This document shows positions 1-10,600 of a DNA stretch of 50,383 nt, piece after piece. The DNA lies in assembly GCA_910586555.1 (NCBI GenBank), contig CAJUJY010000026.1, positions 1 to 50,383 on the forward strand, written 5' to 3'. Each line of letters starts with the position of its first letter. The first letter of the stretch is position 1. Made by a program: the position numbers and the translations under genes. A model generated the notes under the pieces. The model was not told the DNA's origin. It saw nothing but the letters and a program-made list of their open reading frames with translations, and searched no databases. Origin of the DNA: an uncultured Lachnospiraceae bacterium (GTDB taxonomy: Bacteria; Bacillota; Clostridia; Lachnospirales; Lachnospiraceae).

Positions 1-224
1 ATCTGAAAAAGTATAGTTTTCCAGATTAAGAAAAAATTTTTAGAAAGGGGAGAATTTTAAACAGACAGGTAGTTTTTAAGAATTATATGGCATACCTGTA
101 TTTTATCTAATATTGCAGCCAGTAATATACAGATTGCCAAGAAAGGAGCGAATTTAAAAACTTAATTAATTTTACTAATACAAATTATTAAAGGGTACCA
201 AAGCAGAAAGGTGGATTTATAAAT
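1..224. other. AT-rich upstream region, no gene seen
   Basis: No open reading frame with a plausible start was seen. Two purine-rich, SD-like stretches (near 48 and 140) lack a following start codon, so this may be the leader of the acyltransferase gene or degraded sequence. The only functional site I can support is the ribosome binding site AGAAAGGTGG at about 205-213, which serves the gene starting at 225. Confidence 0.4.
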
Positions 225-1391
225 ATGCAGTATGTAAACATAAAAAATAAAAGCATAAATTTAAAACATAAAAACAGATATGGACAAATACAAAATATTA
301 GTTTTTCTGCCAGATATGTAAAACGTGATACATATATTGATACTGTTAAGGGTATTGGAATTATATTTATGGTATGGGGACATGCTTATGGTCCGTTTAA
401 ACATTGGATATATTTGTTCCATATGGCAATTTTTTTTATTGCTTCAGGGATATTATGGGATAATAAGAATATTAGTAATATAAAGAAGTGTAAAGAATTT
501 TTTATTAGAAAAATTACAACTTTATGGCTGCCATTTGTATTATGTAATGGATTTTTCAATGTTATGCACAATACTTTTTTAAAAACTGGTATTTATTCAG
601 ATAATCCAAATTTTACTAGACTAGTTAGAGATGTACAGGAATACAGAAATGTACAAGAAACTTTTATTGCAGTATTTAAAAATTTCTTTTTTGCAGGTGG
701 AAGCCAGCTTGGTGGGGCAACCTGGTTTTTAAGAACTCTTTTTTGTGTTTCAATTATATATATGTGTCTTATTTATTTTTCAGATAAATTTAATATAAAA
801 AAATACACCATACCTTTAAGCATAGTTATATGCATGGCAGGGGCAGAAATAGTTTCCAGATATAAACTAGTATTTCCATTAGGTATGCACTGTTTTTTTG
901 CAGCATATCTTGCTTTTTTATCAGGTGTAATTATACATAAAATAAATATTATGGATAAAATTTACAGAAATAAATATAAAGTTTCTATAGTAACATTTTT
1001 ATTGTTATGTGTGCTTAATAATTTTGGAAGTGTAAATATGTCATCAGGAAAAATTACTAACCCTTTATTTTTTTTAACAGTATCAATACTGGGCTGGTTT
1101 ATGCTGTACAGCATAGCTTCTTATCCATATATAAAAGAAAACCGGCTACTAGTTTTTATTGGACAGCATACATTAGGTATTATGTTATTCCACTTACTTG
1201 CATTTAAAATCGTAACATTTGTGTATCTTTTTTTAAGCAATGAAAAAATGTTACTGTTAGCAACATTCCCAGTAATTAAAAATGTACAATTTCTATGGCT
1301 GCCTTATACGGTTATTGGAATAGCAGTACCTTTAATTCCAGGTATTTTATTTAATATATGTAAAAAATTATATATAAAAGGAGGAAAATAA
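225..1391 (+). CDS. Acyltransferase family 3 membrane protein
   Basis: This is a 388-residue polytopic membrane protein of the acyltransferase_3 (OafA/NodX-like) family, which moves acyl groups, often acetyl, from the cytoplasm onto surface sugars. The family's N-terminal pattern is visible: an Arg-Asp followed by KGIGIIFMVWGHAYG around residues 42-56, with the presumed catalytic His53, then FHMAIFFIASG near residue 65. About ten hydrophobic segments follow. The start is fixed by AGAAAGGTGG 11 bases upstream. Its stop overlaps the ATG of the giant secreted RCC1 protein by one base (TAATG), so the two are probably translationally coupled and the enzyme may modify the surface glycan or protein made with it. 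That link is inference. Third codon positions are strongly A/T, more so than in genes after 27 kb. The true substrate cannot be read from sequence. Confidence 0.8.
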   Translation: MQYVNIKNKSINLKHKNRYGQIQNISFSARYVKRDTYIDTVKGIGIIFMVWGHAYGPFKHWIYLFHMAIFFIASGILWDNKNISNIKKCKEFFIRKITTLWLPFVLCNGFFNVMHNTFLKTGIYSDNPNFTRLVRDVQEYRNVQETFIAVFKNFFFAGGSQLGGATWFLRTLFCVSIIYMCLIYFSDKFNIKKYTIPLSIVICMAGAEIVSRYKLVFPLGMHCFFAAYLAFLSGVIIHKINIMDKIYRNKYKVSIVTFLLLCVLNNFGSVNMSSGKITNPLFFLTVSILGWFMLYSIASYPYIKENRLLVFIGQHTLGIMLFHLLAFKIVTFVYLFLSNEKMLLLATFPVIKNVQFLWLPYTVIGIAVPLIPGILFNICKKLYIKGGK

Positions 1392-4300
1392 TGAATAAAA
1401 AATCATTTAAACAAAAAATTGCAATTATTATTGCAATAATTATTACATTTAGTATTATTTTACCACCAGAATCTATAAAAATAATACAAGCCAGTGGAAA
1501 AAATAATATAATGGGTACTTCTAATAAACAAGAAATTAAAAATGAGCTATCTGTAAAGGGAACAAATTCTTTTGGAAACCTGGTTGGAAAAGAGTTTGAA
1601 GGAAAAAATAATGAACAATCAGAAAATGAAGGTTGCAATATTTTTTCTATTGAAATAGATAAACAGACAGCAAAAGTTTCTTTTGAAACAACAGAAAATG
1701 CTACACTTGTTGTAGGCATTTATAATGAAGATGGAACAGAAATGTTTACATCTGCTATAAAAGAAGTATCTGCTGGTGAAACAGATGCAGATATTGTTAT
1801 TGAAAAAAAGTTGCCACAATATTTTTACTTGCGTGGTTTTTTAGTAGATAGTGAAACATTAAGACCGTTTTGTACATCATATGAAACACCAGATTATACA
1901 CAGGAAATGCAGGAGTTTTTAACAAAAACAACAGATGATTTTGAACAGGAAAAAGTTTTAAATCTTGATGGAAATATAAAAAATAACTTTGCTGTATATA
2001 GTAATAAAACAATTATTATTCCTGAAAAAAAAGGAATAAATAAGGTTATAAAAGCAGATGATAAAAACTTTATTTATGTAATTGAAAATGCAGATGAAAG
2101 TATAACCTCCCTAAAAAAAGGTGATATATTTTCTTACCAGTATAATAAAGAAAATTTTCTTATTGTTAAAGTTGCTTCACTTGCATTAGATGGCACAACA
2201 GTTACAATTACTGGAGAAGATACATCATTAAAAGAGGTTTTTGATTATGTAAAAATTGATACGGAAGCAGGAACAGAAAATGCCATTGTTGATATGTCCG
2301 GGGCAGAAGAAGGGGTTGAATATAAAGGTATTATAAAAGGAGAAGAGGATATACCACAAAAACAGTTAAAAAAAGGAGCAGATGTAAATATTAGCGGAAG
2401 TGCAAGTAGTGATGTTTTATCTTATGAACTTAATAATATTAAGTTTGGTTCAGATGATAATAAAGTTGAGGCTTCAGGTAATATTAAGGGCGGGTATAAA
2501 ATTTCTGCAAAACTGTATTTATCATTATCATACCAGTATTTAGAACTCAAAGCAGATTATTCTGTAGGAATTGATATAAGTTTATCAGCAAAGGCCACGG
2601 GTAAAATATCCCTTGGACGTATTGGATTCAGTCCATGTCCAGGAGTGTTAATTGAACTAAATCCTTGTATTGTAGTTGAATGTTCTGGAACAATAACTAT
2701 AAATGGGACTTTAAAGGGAACTATAGGATTTTCTGTATCTAATAAAGAAGGAATTAAAAATTTATCATCATCTCCCGAATTTAAGCCTGAAATTAAGGGA
2801 GAAATAACTATATTTGTTGGAATTAATCTGTCACCTAAAATAGCAATATTACATGAAGGTATTGCTTCAGCAGGGATAGGTGCAACTATAGGCGCAGAAG
2901 TAAAGGCATCTTTATCTTTACCTTTACAAGAAAAATCTTCATCTAAAGTACATACATGTAAAAATTGTATAGAAGGGGAGATTAAAGGAAAAGCAGAACT
3001 TAAATTTGAAGCTGTATTATTAAATTCAAAAAAACTAAAATATGAATCAAGCCTGGATATATCAATAAAAATCTGTGATTTATATTATTCTTTGGATTTT
3101 AATGAAGGTGGCTGTAAAACTTGTCCACATTATAAATATAAGATAGATATTTCTGTTATTGATAATGAAAAAAAGGCAGTTGCAGGTTCAAATATTAAAT
3201 CGGCATTTAGTATAAGCAAAAAAGGACAGAACCAGACAGTAGAAAATCCAGATGACTTTGTAGAAACAGACTATATTACCACAGATGAAAATGGAAAAGC
3301 TATTGGGTATCTTCCAGCAGGAGTATATTCATTAGAAGTTTTGGCAAAGGGTTACATACCAGTAAATAAAAGAATATTTGTAATATATGAACCACAAGAT
3401 ATAAGAATTAAATTGGAAAAATCAGTTCCAGAGCTATCAAAAACACCAGTGCCAATTCCATCAGAAACACCAGTACCAATTCCAAGCGAAAATCCGTCAA
3501 GTATGCCATCAAATACACCTGGAAATGTTCTTGATGCCAATATAAAATCAGTTAGTCTTGGTTATAACCATAGCGGGGCAATAACAGAAGATGGCAGCTT
3601 ATATATGTGGGGAGATAATGACTATGGCCAATTAGGAGATGGAACAAGAGAAAATAAAGCAAAACCAGTAAAAGTACTTGATAATGTTACTTCTGTCAGC
3701 CTTGGTTATCGCCACAGTGGAGCAGTAACAAAAGATGGGACTTTGTATATGTGGGGAGAAAATACTTATGATCAATTAGGAGGAGGTGACATATTTTATG
3801 AAACAAAACCAATAAAAGTGCTTGATAATGTTATGTCAGTTAGTCTTGGAGATTACCACAGTGGAGCAATAACAAAGGATGGGACTTTGTATATGTGGGG
3901 AGATAATGACTATGGCCAGTTAGGAAATGGGACAACAAGTGAAAATGGACATATAAGAAAACCAATAAAAGTACTTGATAATGTTACATCTATTAGTCTT
4001 GGACGTGGCCACAGTGGAGCAGTAACAAAAGATGGAAGTTTGTATATGTGGGGACATAATTACCTTGGCCAGTTAGGAGATGGAACAACAGAAAATAAAA
4101 CAAAACCAGTAAAAGTGCTTGATAATGTTGCATCTATTAGTCTTGGAGATGAGCATAGTGGAGCAGTAACAAAAGATGGGAGTTTATATATGTGGGGCAG
4201 TGATGGGGTTGGAATTGTAGGCGCAGGAGGAGATGGGATAACAAAAAGTAAAATACCAGTAAAAGTGTTTGATAATGTTGCATCTATTAGTTTTGGAGAT

Positions 4301-6952
4301 GACCACAGTGGAGCAGTAACAAAAGATGGGAGTTTATATATGTGGGGACATAATCGATCTGGCCAGCTAGGAGATGGAACAATTGGAGAAATTAAAAAGC
4401 AGCCAGTAAAGGTGCTTGATAATGTTGCATCTATTAGTCTTGGAGATGAGCGTAGTGGAGCAGTAACAAAAGATGGAAACTTGTATATATGGGGGCGTGG
4501 TACTTTTTCTTATGAATTGAAACAACCAATAAAAGTATTTGATAATGTTATATCAGCTAGTTTTAATAAGCTTCATAGTGATGCAACGAATGCAACGGAT
4601 GAATCTAATGGAATAATAACAAAAGATGGAAGTTTGTATATGTGTGGAGAAAACTATTATGGCCAATTAGGAGATGGAACAACAGAAGGAAAGACAGAAT
4701 TTATAAAGGTACTTGATAATGTCGTATCTATTAGTCTTGGAGGTGAACACAGTGGGGCAGTAACAAAAGATGGAAGCCTGTATATGTGGGGAAGAAACTT
4801 TGCTGGCCAGTTAGGAGATGGGACAACAGAGAATAAATCAGAACCAGTAAAGGTGATTGATAATATTATTTATGTTAGTACAGGACATGGTCATAGTGGA
4901 GCTATAACAAAAGATGGAAGCCTGTATATGTGGGGAGAAAACTATTATGGCCAGTTAGGAGATGGGACAACAAAAGATAGAACAGAACCTATAAAAGTGC
5001 TGGATAATGTTATTTCTGTGAGCCTTGGAAGTTATCACAGTGGAGCAGTGACAAAAGATGGAAGCCTGTATATGTGGGGAAAAAACGTTGCTGGCCAGTT
5101 AGGAGATGGAACGACAGAGAATAAATCAGAACCAGTAAAAGTGATGGATAATGTTATTTTTGTGAGTCTTGGACGTTATCATAGTGGAGCGGTAACAAAA
5201 GATGGAAGTTTGTATATGTGGGGAGAAAACTATTATGACCAGTTAGGTGACGGAACAGAAGTTGATAAAAAAGAACCTATAAAAGTACTTGATGATGTTA
5301 TTTCTGTGAGCCTTGGAAGTTATCATAGTGGAGCAGTGACAAAAGATGGAAGCCTGTATATGTGGGGAGATAATAAATATGGCCAGTTAGGAGATGGGAC
5401 AACAGAAAATAAAACAGAACCAATAAAAATACTAAGTAATGTTACTTCAATTAATATTGGGGAATATTGTAGCGGGGCTATAATGAAAGATGGAAGCTTG
5501 CATATATGGGGTGGTAGTAGTACGGGTGGTGGTTCTCTTATAGGAAAGAAAATGAAAAAAATTGAAATTCCATTAACTACTAATCCAGATACACTTTATA
5601 AAAGTTTTATAAATAAAGAGCTTAAAAGAACTTCTTCACAATCAAAGAATTTTACAGGTCTTTTACCAAATGAATGTTATAATTTTTATGTATTAAAATC
5701 ACATTCTGCTACAAACTTTCTGTCACCAGACAATTTACTTTATATGAAACAGTATATTTCAGATAGTACAGGAACTATTAATGTTACATATAATCTAAGT
5801 GAATCTTCTGGATATGATGAACCGTTTGTTGTTGGTATGTCAAGAATGGATTTATCTGGTGCAGATATTGAAGTTCCAGATTTAATTTATTCTGGAACAG
5901 AACAAAGCATTTATCCAAAAGTTTCCTATAAAGGCAATACATTGTCTGAAGGTAAGGATTATATTGTTTCGGGTGATTTTAATGTGACAGATATAGGGGA
6001 TTATTCAATTACGGTATCTGGAACAGGTTTTTATAAAGGGGAGATTACAAAAAGTTTTAAAGTTAAAGGCACAGGCACAAGTGATCCAGAAATATCCCCG
6101 TCACCATCAGGCAGTAGTATTCCTAGTGCATCACCAAGTACAAAACCATCAGGAACTGGTTCTAGTGGTGGTGGTTCTGCTGGAGGAGGCGGAGCTTCAG
6201 GTGGCAGTGGAGGAGCTTCGGGTGGTGGCAGTTTTGGTGGCGGTGGAGGAGTAATGGCTTCAACTTCTGCACCTGTTGTAACTTTAACTCCAAGTCCATC
6301 ATCAATACCTGTTACTACAGCAACTACAAAACCGGCACAAGCAACAAATACAGTTCCAACACCTAAACCATCTGTTAGTCCGGATTTTGAAACTGGCACA
6401 GATAATATTTTTAATAATAACAGCAAAAAAGAAATTACATCTAATGATGTCACATTAAATAAAAAGCTGGTTATTTATAATGGCAAAGAGAAAAGGCCAG
6501 GGGTAACAGTTTTAAATGCCTCATTGGAACTTACCAAAAATAAAGATTATACAGTTTCTTATTTATATAACAAAAACGTTGGTACTGCATATATAACTGT
6601 TTATGGTAAAGGAAATTATTATGGAAGCGTTACTAAAAGTTTTAAAATAATTCCAAAAGGGACATCAGTTACAGGCAAGATAAAACCAAGACATAAGGGC
6701 TTTATTGTAAAATGGAAGAAACAACCAAAGTCCATTACAGGTTACCAGATACAATATTCTTCCAGCAAGGATTTTAAAGGCAAGAAGGCTGTTATAAAAA
6801 CTATTAAGAAAAAGTCTGTTACAAAGCTTAAAGCCAGCAAATTAAAGGCAAAGAAAAAGTATTATGTAAGGGTAAGGACTTATAAAACTGTTAAAGGAAA
6901 GAAATATTATTCCAGATGGTCTAAACCTAAAACTGTAAAAACAAATAAATAG
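1391..6952 (+). CDS. Giant secreted RCC1-repeat surface protein
   Basis: A 1853-residue exported protein. Residues 1-35 form a signal peptide (basic start, Ile-rich core, QASG cleavage region). Residues 36-590 are beta-rich and unrecognised, with several Cys. About 595-680 resembles a carboxypeptidase-regulatory-like or Cna-B-like beta domain, followed by a Pro/Ser/Thr linker (683-715). Residues 720-1396 hold 14 RCC1/ATS1-type repeats built on HSGAVTKDGSLYMWG. Then come an Ig-like domain (about 1490-1560), a Ser/Gly-rich linker (about 1565-1675), a second Ig-like domain (about 1680-1755) and a Lys-rich fibronectin-like end (1760-1853). No LPXTG sorting motif is present, so the mode of surface retention is unknown. 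AAAGGAGG lies 6 bases before the ATG, and the start overlaps the acyltransferase stop. The likely role is a surface adhesin or binding scaffold, inferred from architecture only. Confidence 0.85.
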   Translation: MNKKSFKQKIAIIIAIIITFSIILPPESIKIIQASGKNNIMGTSNKQEIKNELSVKGTNSFGNLVGKEFEGKNNEQSENEGCNIFSIEIDKQTAKVSFETTENATLVVGIYNEDGTEMFTSAIKEVSAGETDADIVIEKKLPQYFYLRGFLVDSETLRPFCTSYETPDYTQEMQEFLTKTTDDFEQEKVLNLDGNIKNNFAVYSNKTIIIPEKKGINKVIKADDKNFIYVIENADESITSLKKGDIFSYQYNKENFLIVKVASLALDGTTVTITGEDTSLKEVFDYVKIDTEAGTENAIVDMSGAEEGVEYKGIIKGEEDIPQKQLKKGADVNISGSASSDVLSYELNNIKFGSDDNKVEASGNIKGGYKISAKLYLSLSYQYLELKADYSVGIDISLSAKATGKISLGRIGFSPCPGVLIELNPCIVVECSGTITINGTLKGTIGFSVSNKEGIKNLSSSPEFKPEIKGEITIFVGINLSPKIAILHEGIASAGIGATIGAEVKASLSLPLQEKSSSKVHTCKNCIEGEIKGKAELKFEAVLLNSKKLKYESSLDISIKICDLYYSLDFNEGGCKTCPHYKYKIDISVIDNEKKAVAGSNIKSAFSISKKGQNQTVENPDDFVETDYITTDENGKAIGYLPAGVYSLEVLAKGYIPVNKRIFVIYEPQDIRIKLEKSVPELSKTPVPIPSETPVPIPSENPSSMPSNTPGNVLDANIKSVSLGYNHSGAITEDGSLYMWGDNDYGQLGDGTRENKAKPVKVLDNVTSVSLGYRHSGAVTKDGTLYMWGENTYDQLGGGDIFYETKPIKVLDNVMSVSLGDYHSGAITKDGTLYMWGDNDYGQLGNGTTSENGHIRKPIKVLDNVTSISLGRGHSGAVTKDGSLYMWGHNYLGQLGDGTTENKTKPVKVLDNVASISLGDEHSGAVTKDGSLYMWGSDGVGIVGAGGDGITKSKIPVKVFDNVASISFGDDHSGAVTKDGSLYMWGHNRSGQLGDGTIGEIKKQPVKVLDNVASISLGDERSGAVTKDGNLYIWGRGTFSYELKQPIKVFDNVISASFNKLHSDATNATDESNGIITKDGSLYMCGENYYGQLGDGTTEGKTEFIKVLDNVVSISLGGEHSGAVTKDGSLYMWGRNFAGQLGDGTTENKSEPVKVIDNIIYVSTGHGHSGAITKDGSLYMWGENYYGQLGDGTTKDRTEPIKVLDNVISVSLGSYHSGAVTKDGSLYMWGKNVAGQLGDGTTENKSEPVKVMDNVIFVSLGRYHSGAVTKDGSLYMWGENYYDQLGDGTEVDKKEPIKVLDDVISVSLGSYHSGAVTKDGSLYMWGDNKYGQLGDGTTENKTEPIKILSNVTSINIGEYCSGAIMKDGSLHIWGGSSTGGGSLIGKKMKKIEIPLTTNPDTLYKSFINKELKRTSSQSKNFTGLLPNECYNFYVLKSHSATNFLSPDNLLYMKQYISDSTGTINVTYNLSESSGYDEPFVVGMSRMDLSGADIEVPDLIYSGTEQSIYPKVSYKGNTLSEGKDYIVSGDFNVTDIGDYSITVSGTGFYKGEITKSFKVKGTGTSDPEISPSPSGSSIPSASPSTKPSGTGSSGGGSAGGGGASGGSGGASGGGSFGGGGGVMASTSAPVVTLTPSPSSIPVTTATTKPAQATNTVPTPKPSVSPDFETGTDNIFNNNSKKEITSNDVTLNKKLVIYNGKEKRPGVTVLNASLELTKNKDYTVSYLYNKNVGTAYITVYGKGNYYGSVTKSFKIIPKGTSVTGKIKPRHKGFIVKWKKQPKSITGYQIQYSSSKDFKGKKAVIKTIKKKSVTKLKASKLKAKKKYYVRVRTYKTVKGKKYYSRWSKPKTVKTNK
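3548..5580 (+). repeat. 14 tandem RCC1 repeat units (about 145 bp each)
   Basis: Within the giant surface protein, 14 consecutive units of about 45-58 codons share the framework S-x-S-L-G-x-x-H-S-G-A, DGSLYMWG and QLGDGT, ending in P-x-K-V-L-D-N. Units 7 and 8 are the most divergent (unit 7 lost its GQLGDGT segment; unit 8 carries an insert before ITKDG). The last unit is degenerate. Long stretches are nearly identical at DNA level, which points to recent expansion or recombination. RCC1 propellers usually have seven blades, so 14 units fits two propellers. Confidence 0.9.
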
Positions 6953-6999
6953 AATTTCCCATTCCAGCAATTTTTTCTAAATTTTTCATTTAAAAATGC

Positions 7000-7059
7000 T
7001 TGACAAATATGGTCTGTTGTTATAGACTTAATACAAGAAGTGGTCTATAACAATAGACC
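7000..7059 (+). promoter_or_regulatory. blaI promoter with two palindromic operators
   Basis: A consensus -35 TTGACA lies at 7000-7005, with a probable -10 TAGACT at 7023-7028 (17-base spacer). Two near-identical 18-bp dyads overlap this promoter. GGTCTGTTGTTATAGACT at 7011-7028 covers the spacer and -10. GGTCTATAACAATAGACC at 7042-7059 sits at or after the transcription start. The second is a perfect GGTCTAT/ATAGACC dyad and the first deviates at two positions. Their centres are 31 bp apart, about three helical turns. Double dyads over the promoter are the known arrangement for BlaI/MecI repressors, so autorepression of the downstream blaI-blaR1 pair is likely. Confidence 0.8.
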
Positions 7060-7074
7060 TTTTAGCATTTTGCT

Positions 7075-7143
7075 GGCAGGCTGTTAATGCCTGCTTGTCT
7101 GCAACTTAATGTTGCTTGAAATGCGGATTGCGGATATCTGCTT
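7075..7143 (+). repeat. Dispersed repeat, copy A (blaI leader)
   Basis: This 69-bp stretch in the blaI leader matches the copy at 13655-13714 in both halves: a GGCARGY-GYTAATGCCTG half and a GCTTGAAATGCRGATTGC half. The end GCGGATATCTGC is a near-perfect palindrome. Related sequences lie at 11615, 41649 and 44541. It is probably a small non-autonomous dispersed element. Confidence 0.55.
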
Positions 7144-7174
7144 AACTATAAATTAATGAAAGGTGTGATATATT

Positions 7175-7537
7175 ATGGAGTATTTAAAACTTTGTGACAG
7201 TGATTACCGTTTTATGCTGGTTGTATGGGAACATGCGCCGGTTAGTTCAGGCACTCTTGTAAAGTTATGCAATGAGGTTTTGGGCTGGAAGAAGTCTACT
7301 ACATATACTACGGTTAAAAAGCTTTCTGAAAAGGGTTATATTAAGAATGAAAATGCTGTTGTTTCTGTTTTAATTGGAAAGGAGCGTGTACAGAGGGACG
7401 AGTCGGCCTATTTTGTTGAAAGGACGTTCGGCGGTTCCCTGCCGCATTTTATTGCTGCATTTCTTGGAGGAAGAAAGATTTCTTCTGAGGAGGCAAAGAA
7501 GATTAAAGAACTAATTGACAGGCATAGTACAGATTAA
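7175..7537 (+). CDS. blaI: BlaI/MecI-family repressor
   Basis: A 120-residue winged-helix repressor. The N-terminal half has the family pattern: D-x-x-Y-R-F-M-L-V-V-W, then a recognition region with STTYTTVKKLSEKGYI around residues 40-57. The C-terminal half is a short helical dimerisation and cleavage region. BlaI proteins bind paired dyads as dimers and are inactivated by proteolysis when the partner BlaR1 protease senses its ligand. Here the dyads are visible at 7011-7028 and 7042-7059, and the partner is the next gene, 76 bases downstream. A GAAAGGTG-type site precedes the ATG. The regulated targets beyond its own operon are not in the window: no beta-lactamase or penicillin-binding protein gene is nearby. 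The symbol reflects the family, not a proven beta-lactam role. Confidence 0.82.
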   Translation: MEYLKLCDSDYRFMLVVWEHAPVSSGTLVKLCNEVLGWKKSTTYTTVKKLSEKGYIKNENAVVSVLIGKERVQRDESAYFVERTFGGSLPHFIAAFLGGRKISSEEAKKIKELIDRHSTD

Positions 7538-7613
7538 TCTGGAACATTATATATTGGTTTCTGGTTTGTGAAATAACATTTTGCCCATAACTATAAGGAA
7601 AGAGGTGAGGGAT

Positions 7614-10600
7614 TTGTTATACCAGTTATTTGCAAAGATATTAAATATGGGCATTACTGCATGTCCGGTTGTTATTGCTGTGTTAGCAGTGCGTGCCCTT
7701 ATGCTAAGGCTTCCAAAGAAGTATAGTTATATTTTATGGGGAATTGTATTTATACGCCTGGTCTGCCCGTTTGCAGTTTCCTCACCAGTTAGTTTATTTA
7801 ATATAACAGGAACAGATTTTACTAATTTGGTTACTATGGAAATGTATAATAAAACAGGCAGTAATGTTTATAAAGATAAAGAAGAACCTTCCAGTGCTTT
7901 GATAGATAATGCTTTAAATGGCAGCCTGCCACAAACTGTTGTACCAGAAATGCCCCCAGGCAGTAAATATAATAACAGCAATGCCATAAAAGATGGGCAG
8001 GGCTTTACAGATATATCTAAAGATACAGGCGTAAAAAAAGATAAAACAGATACAGAATATACAGGCACAAAAGATATAAATGCAAAGAATAAGAGCAAAG
8101 TAAAATTAAACCCTGTTATAAAATATGGTACTTATATATGGATTATTTTTATGGTGCTTATATTGTCCTGGAATTTTTATATGGTGTACTGTATGAAAAA
8201 GCACCTTGAAAGGGCAGTGCGTTTAAATGGTAATATTTATGAGTGTGAAAATATACCATCACCCTTTGTTGCAGGTATTTTTAATCCGAAGATTTATATT
8301 CCGTTCCGTTTAGGGAAAGAAGAGAAGGAGTATATATTGGAACATGAAAAATACCATATAAAGCGCAGGGATTATATTATTAAGCCAGCAGCATTTTTAA
8401 TTGCCTGTATATACTGGTTTAATCCCTTAGTGTGGATATCCTATTTTTTAATGGTGCGTGATATGGAAATGAGCTGTGATGAATATGTACTCCGTAATGT
8501 GGATATAAATATGCGTAAAAGTTACAGCATGTCTTTATTAGGTTTTGCAACGAACCAGAGGAAAACTGGAGCAGGATTTTTATCATTTGGTGAAACAGAT
8601 ACAAGAAGGAGGGTGGTTAATGTGTTAAATTTTAAAAAACATGGGAAAGTTATAGGAGTATTTGCGGCAGTTTTAATTGCAGCCGCAGGGGTTTCATGCC
8701 TTACTAATGCTTATGGGACGGATAAAGTAAATATTAAGGATAATGGAAAAATACCAGAAAAGGATAAGGAAAGCCAGATAAAAAATACAGAAAATAATAA
8801 AAACCAGACAGGAAATAAAAATATAGAGGCAGAAGGTGGCAGCAGATATGAAGCTTTGGTAGCAAGCAGATTAATTAATGGATATGATGTAAGGGTAGTT
8901 TATGTTTCAGATAAAGAAATTCCTGATAAAAAAGACCTGGAAAATGGCATGTATTGTGGGAAGTTTGAGATACAGACATATAAGGATAATGTAAAATATA
9001 ATGCATACCAGCTTGATTTTGGCATAAATAATAAAATTTATTATCCACAGGAGGGATTTGATTTAAAAGTTAAAGATTATGACGGTGATGGAAATGCAGA
9101 TGATTTTACATTGGGACAGGGGCAGACATCTGACCCATTGCTTGGGAATTTTATGTATTACCAGTTTTTTACGGCAGATGAAGATGGAGGTATTATAAGG
9201 TATAGACTTTCTACAGATGACGGAAAGAATTTAGTAACAATACCAGGCAGTTATTCCAAAAGCTTTAAATGTAAATATGGGCAGGTTACATACAAGGCAT
9301 TAACAGAAAATGGTGTAAAAACCCAAAGTTCCAGCATTGTAAGGATAAATCCTGTTAATAATGTAAAAGATGGGGTACAGCCTTTTAATAATTTACAATA
9401 CGCCATAGAGGGTGTTATGCCAGAGCCTGTTGTTAAAGAAACCAGAAAAAAAGGGGTCTGGAAAATACTTAATTCTGGAGGGAAAACAGAAAGTGTTTAT
9501 TTTCTTGCTAATAGTGAAAATTTTGATGATATTACACTAGGGCTTGATTTTATTTATTCAGGAAACCAGCTTATAGGATATACTAATAACTCATATGGTT
9601 TTACAGACAGTATGCCAGATAACAGGATTAATCTTAAGCAGGCAAAGAAACTTGTGGCAAAATTTGAAAAATTATTTTTAGGCAGGGAAGTTAATATCAA
9701 AAATATAAAAGAAATAGAAAAAAATTCTAAATATGAAGGTACAGATTATACTGCATTTACTGATGAATATGGAAATTCTTTTATGGTATTGTTATCTAAA
9801 AATATGGTTACTGGTTATAAAGCTGGAAAGAAGTTATATGCACTAACTTACTTAGAAAAAAAGCAGTTAAAAAATACCAGTGCTTCTACAGTGCCAGAAA
9901 GTGCAGAAGATACATTTTATTTTGAAAACCTTGATGTTATAATAAACCTTCCAGGTAATAAAAAACTAGTACAAAGCCCTGAAGCTTATTCCACTAAAGA
10001 TACAGGCATTGTAAAATATTATGATGGTATGTCAAAAACAGATGTTACACTTTACTTTGGCAAAAAAAGCCAGAAAGAATTAACAGGTATCAAAGCTTCT
10101 GGTTATTATGATAAAGAGTACTGGTCTTTTTTTCCTGAAAATAAAGAACAGCTTATTGAAATACAGTTCCACAAAGCAAAAAATAAAAAAACAAGGTTAG
10201 TCCTTTCCTGGGAATATAATAATATAAACTTTTATATGTGTACAGGTCTTAAAACTGAATTTCCAGACTGGGCTGTGCTTGCAAAATCTGCTGCCTGGAT
10301 TGCACAAAGATGGTGTGATATACTGGACAGTGAAAAGAATTATATTTTTTCTACAAATGATATTAAAACAGCAAAAACAGCAGTAAAAAAATATTTTAAG
10401 AAAAACTTTCCTGGCTGCCAGCTTAAAAAAATCTGGTTTGATAAAAAAGCTTACAAAAAAAATGCAGGATATTTTTCTAACCTATATGGATATAAAAAGG
10501 AAGATATAATTATTTTACATTCTGATTTTAATGTAAGTAGAAAGTGTAAACTTAACTCATTAGAAAAAGGATTATATACAGACTTTAGCTGGATTTTAAG

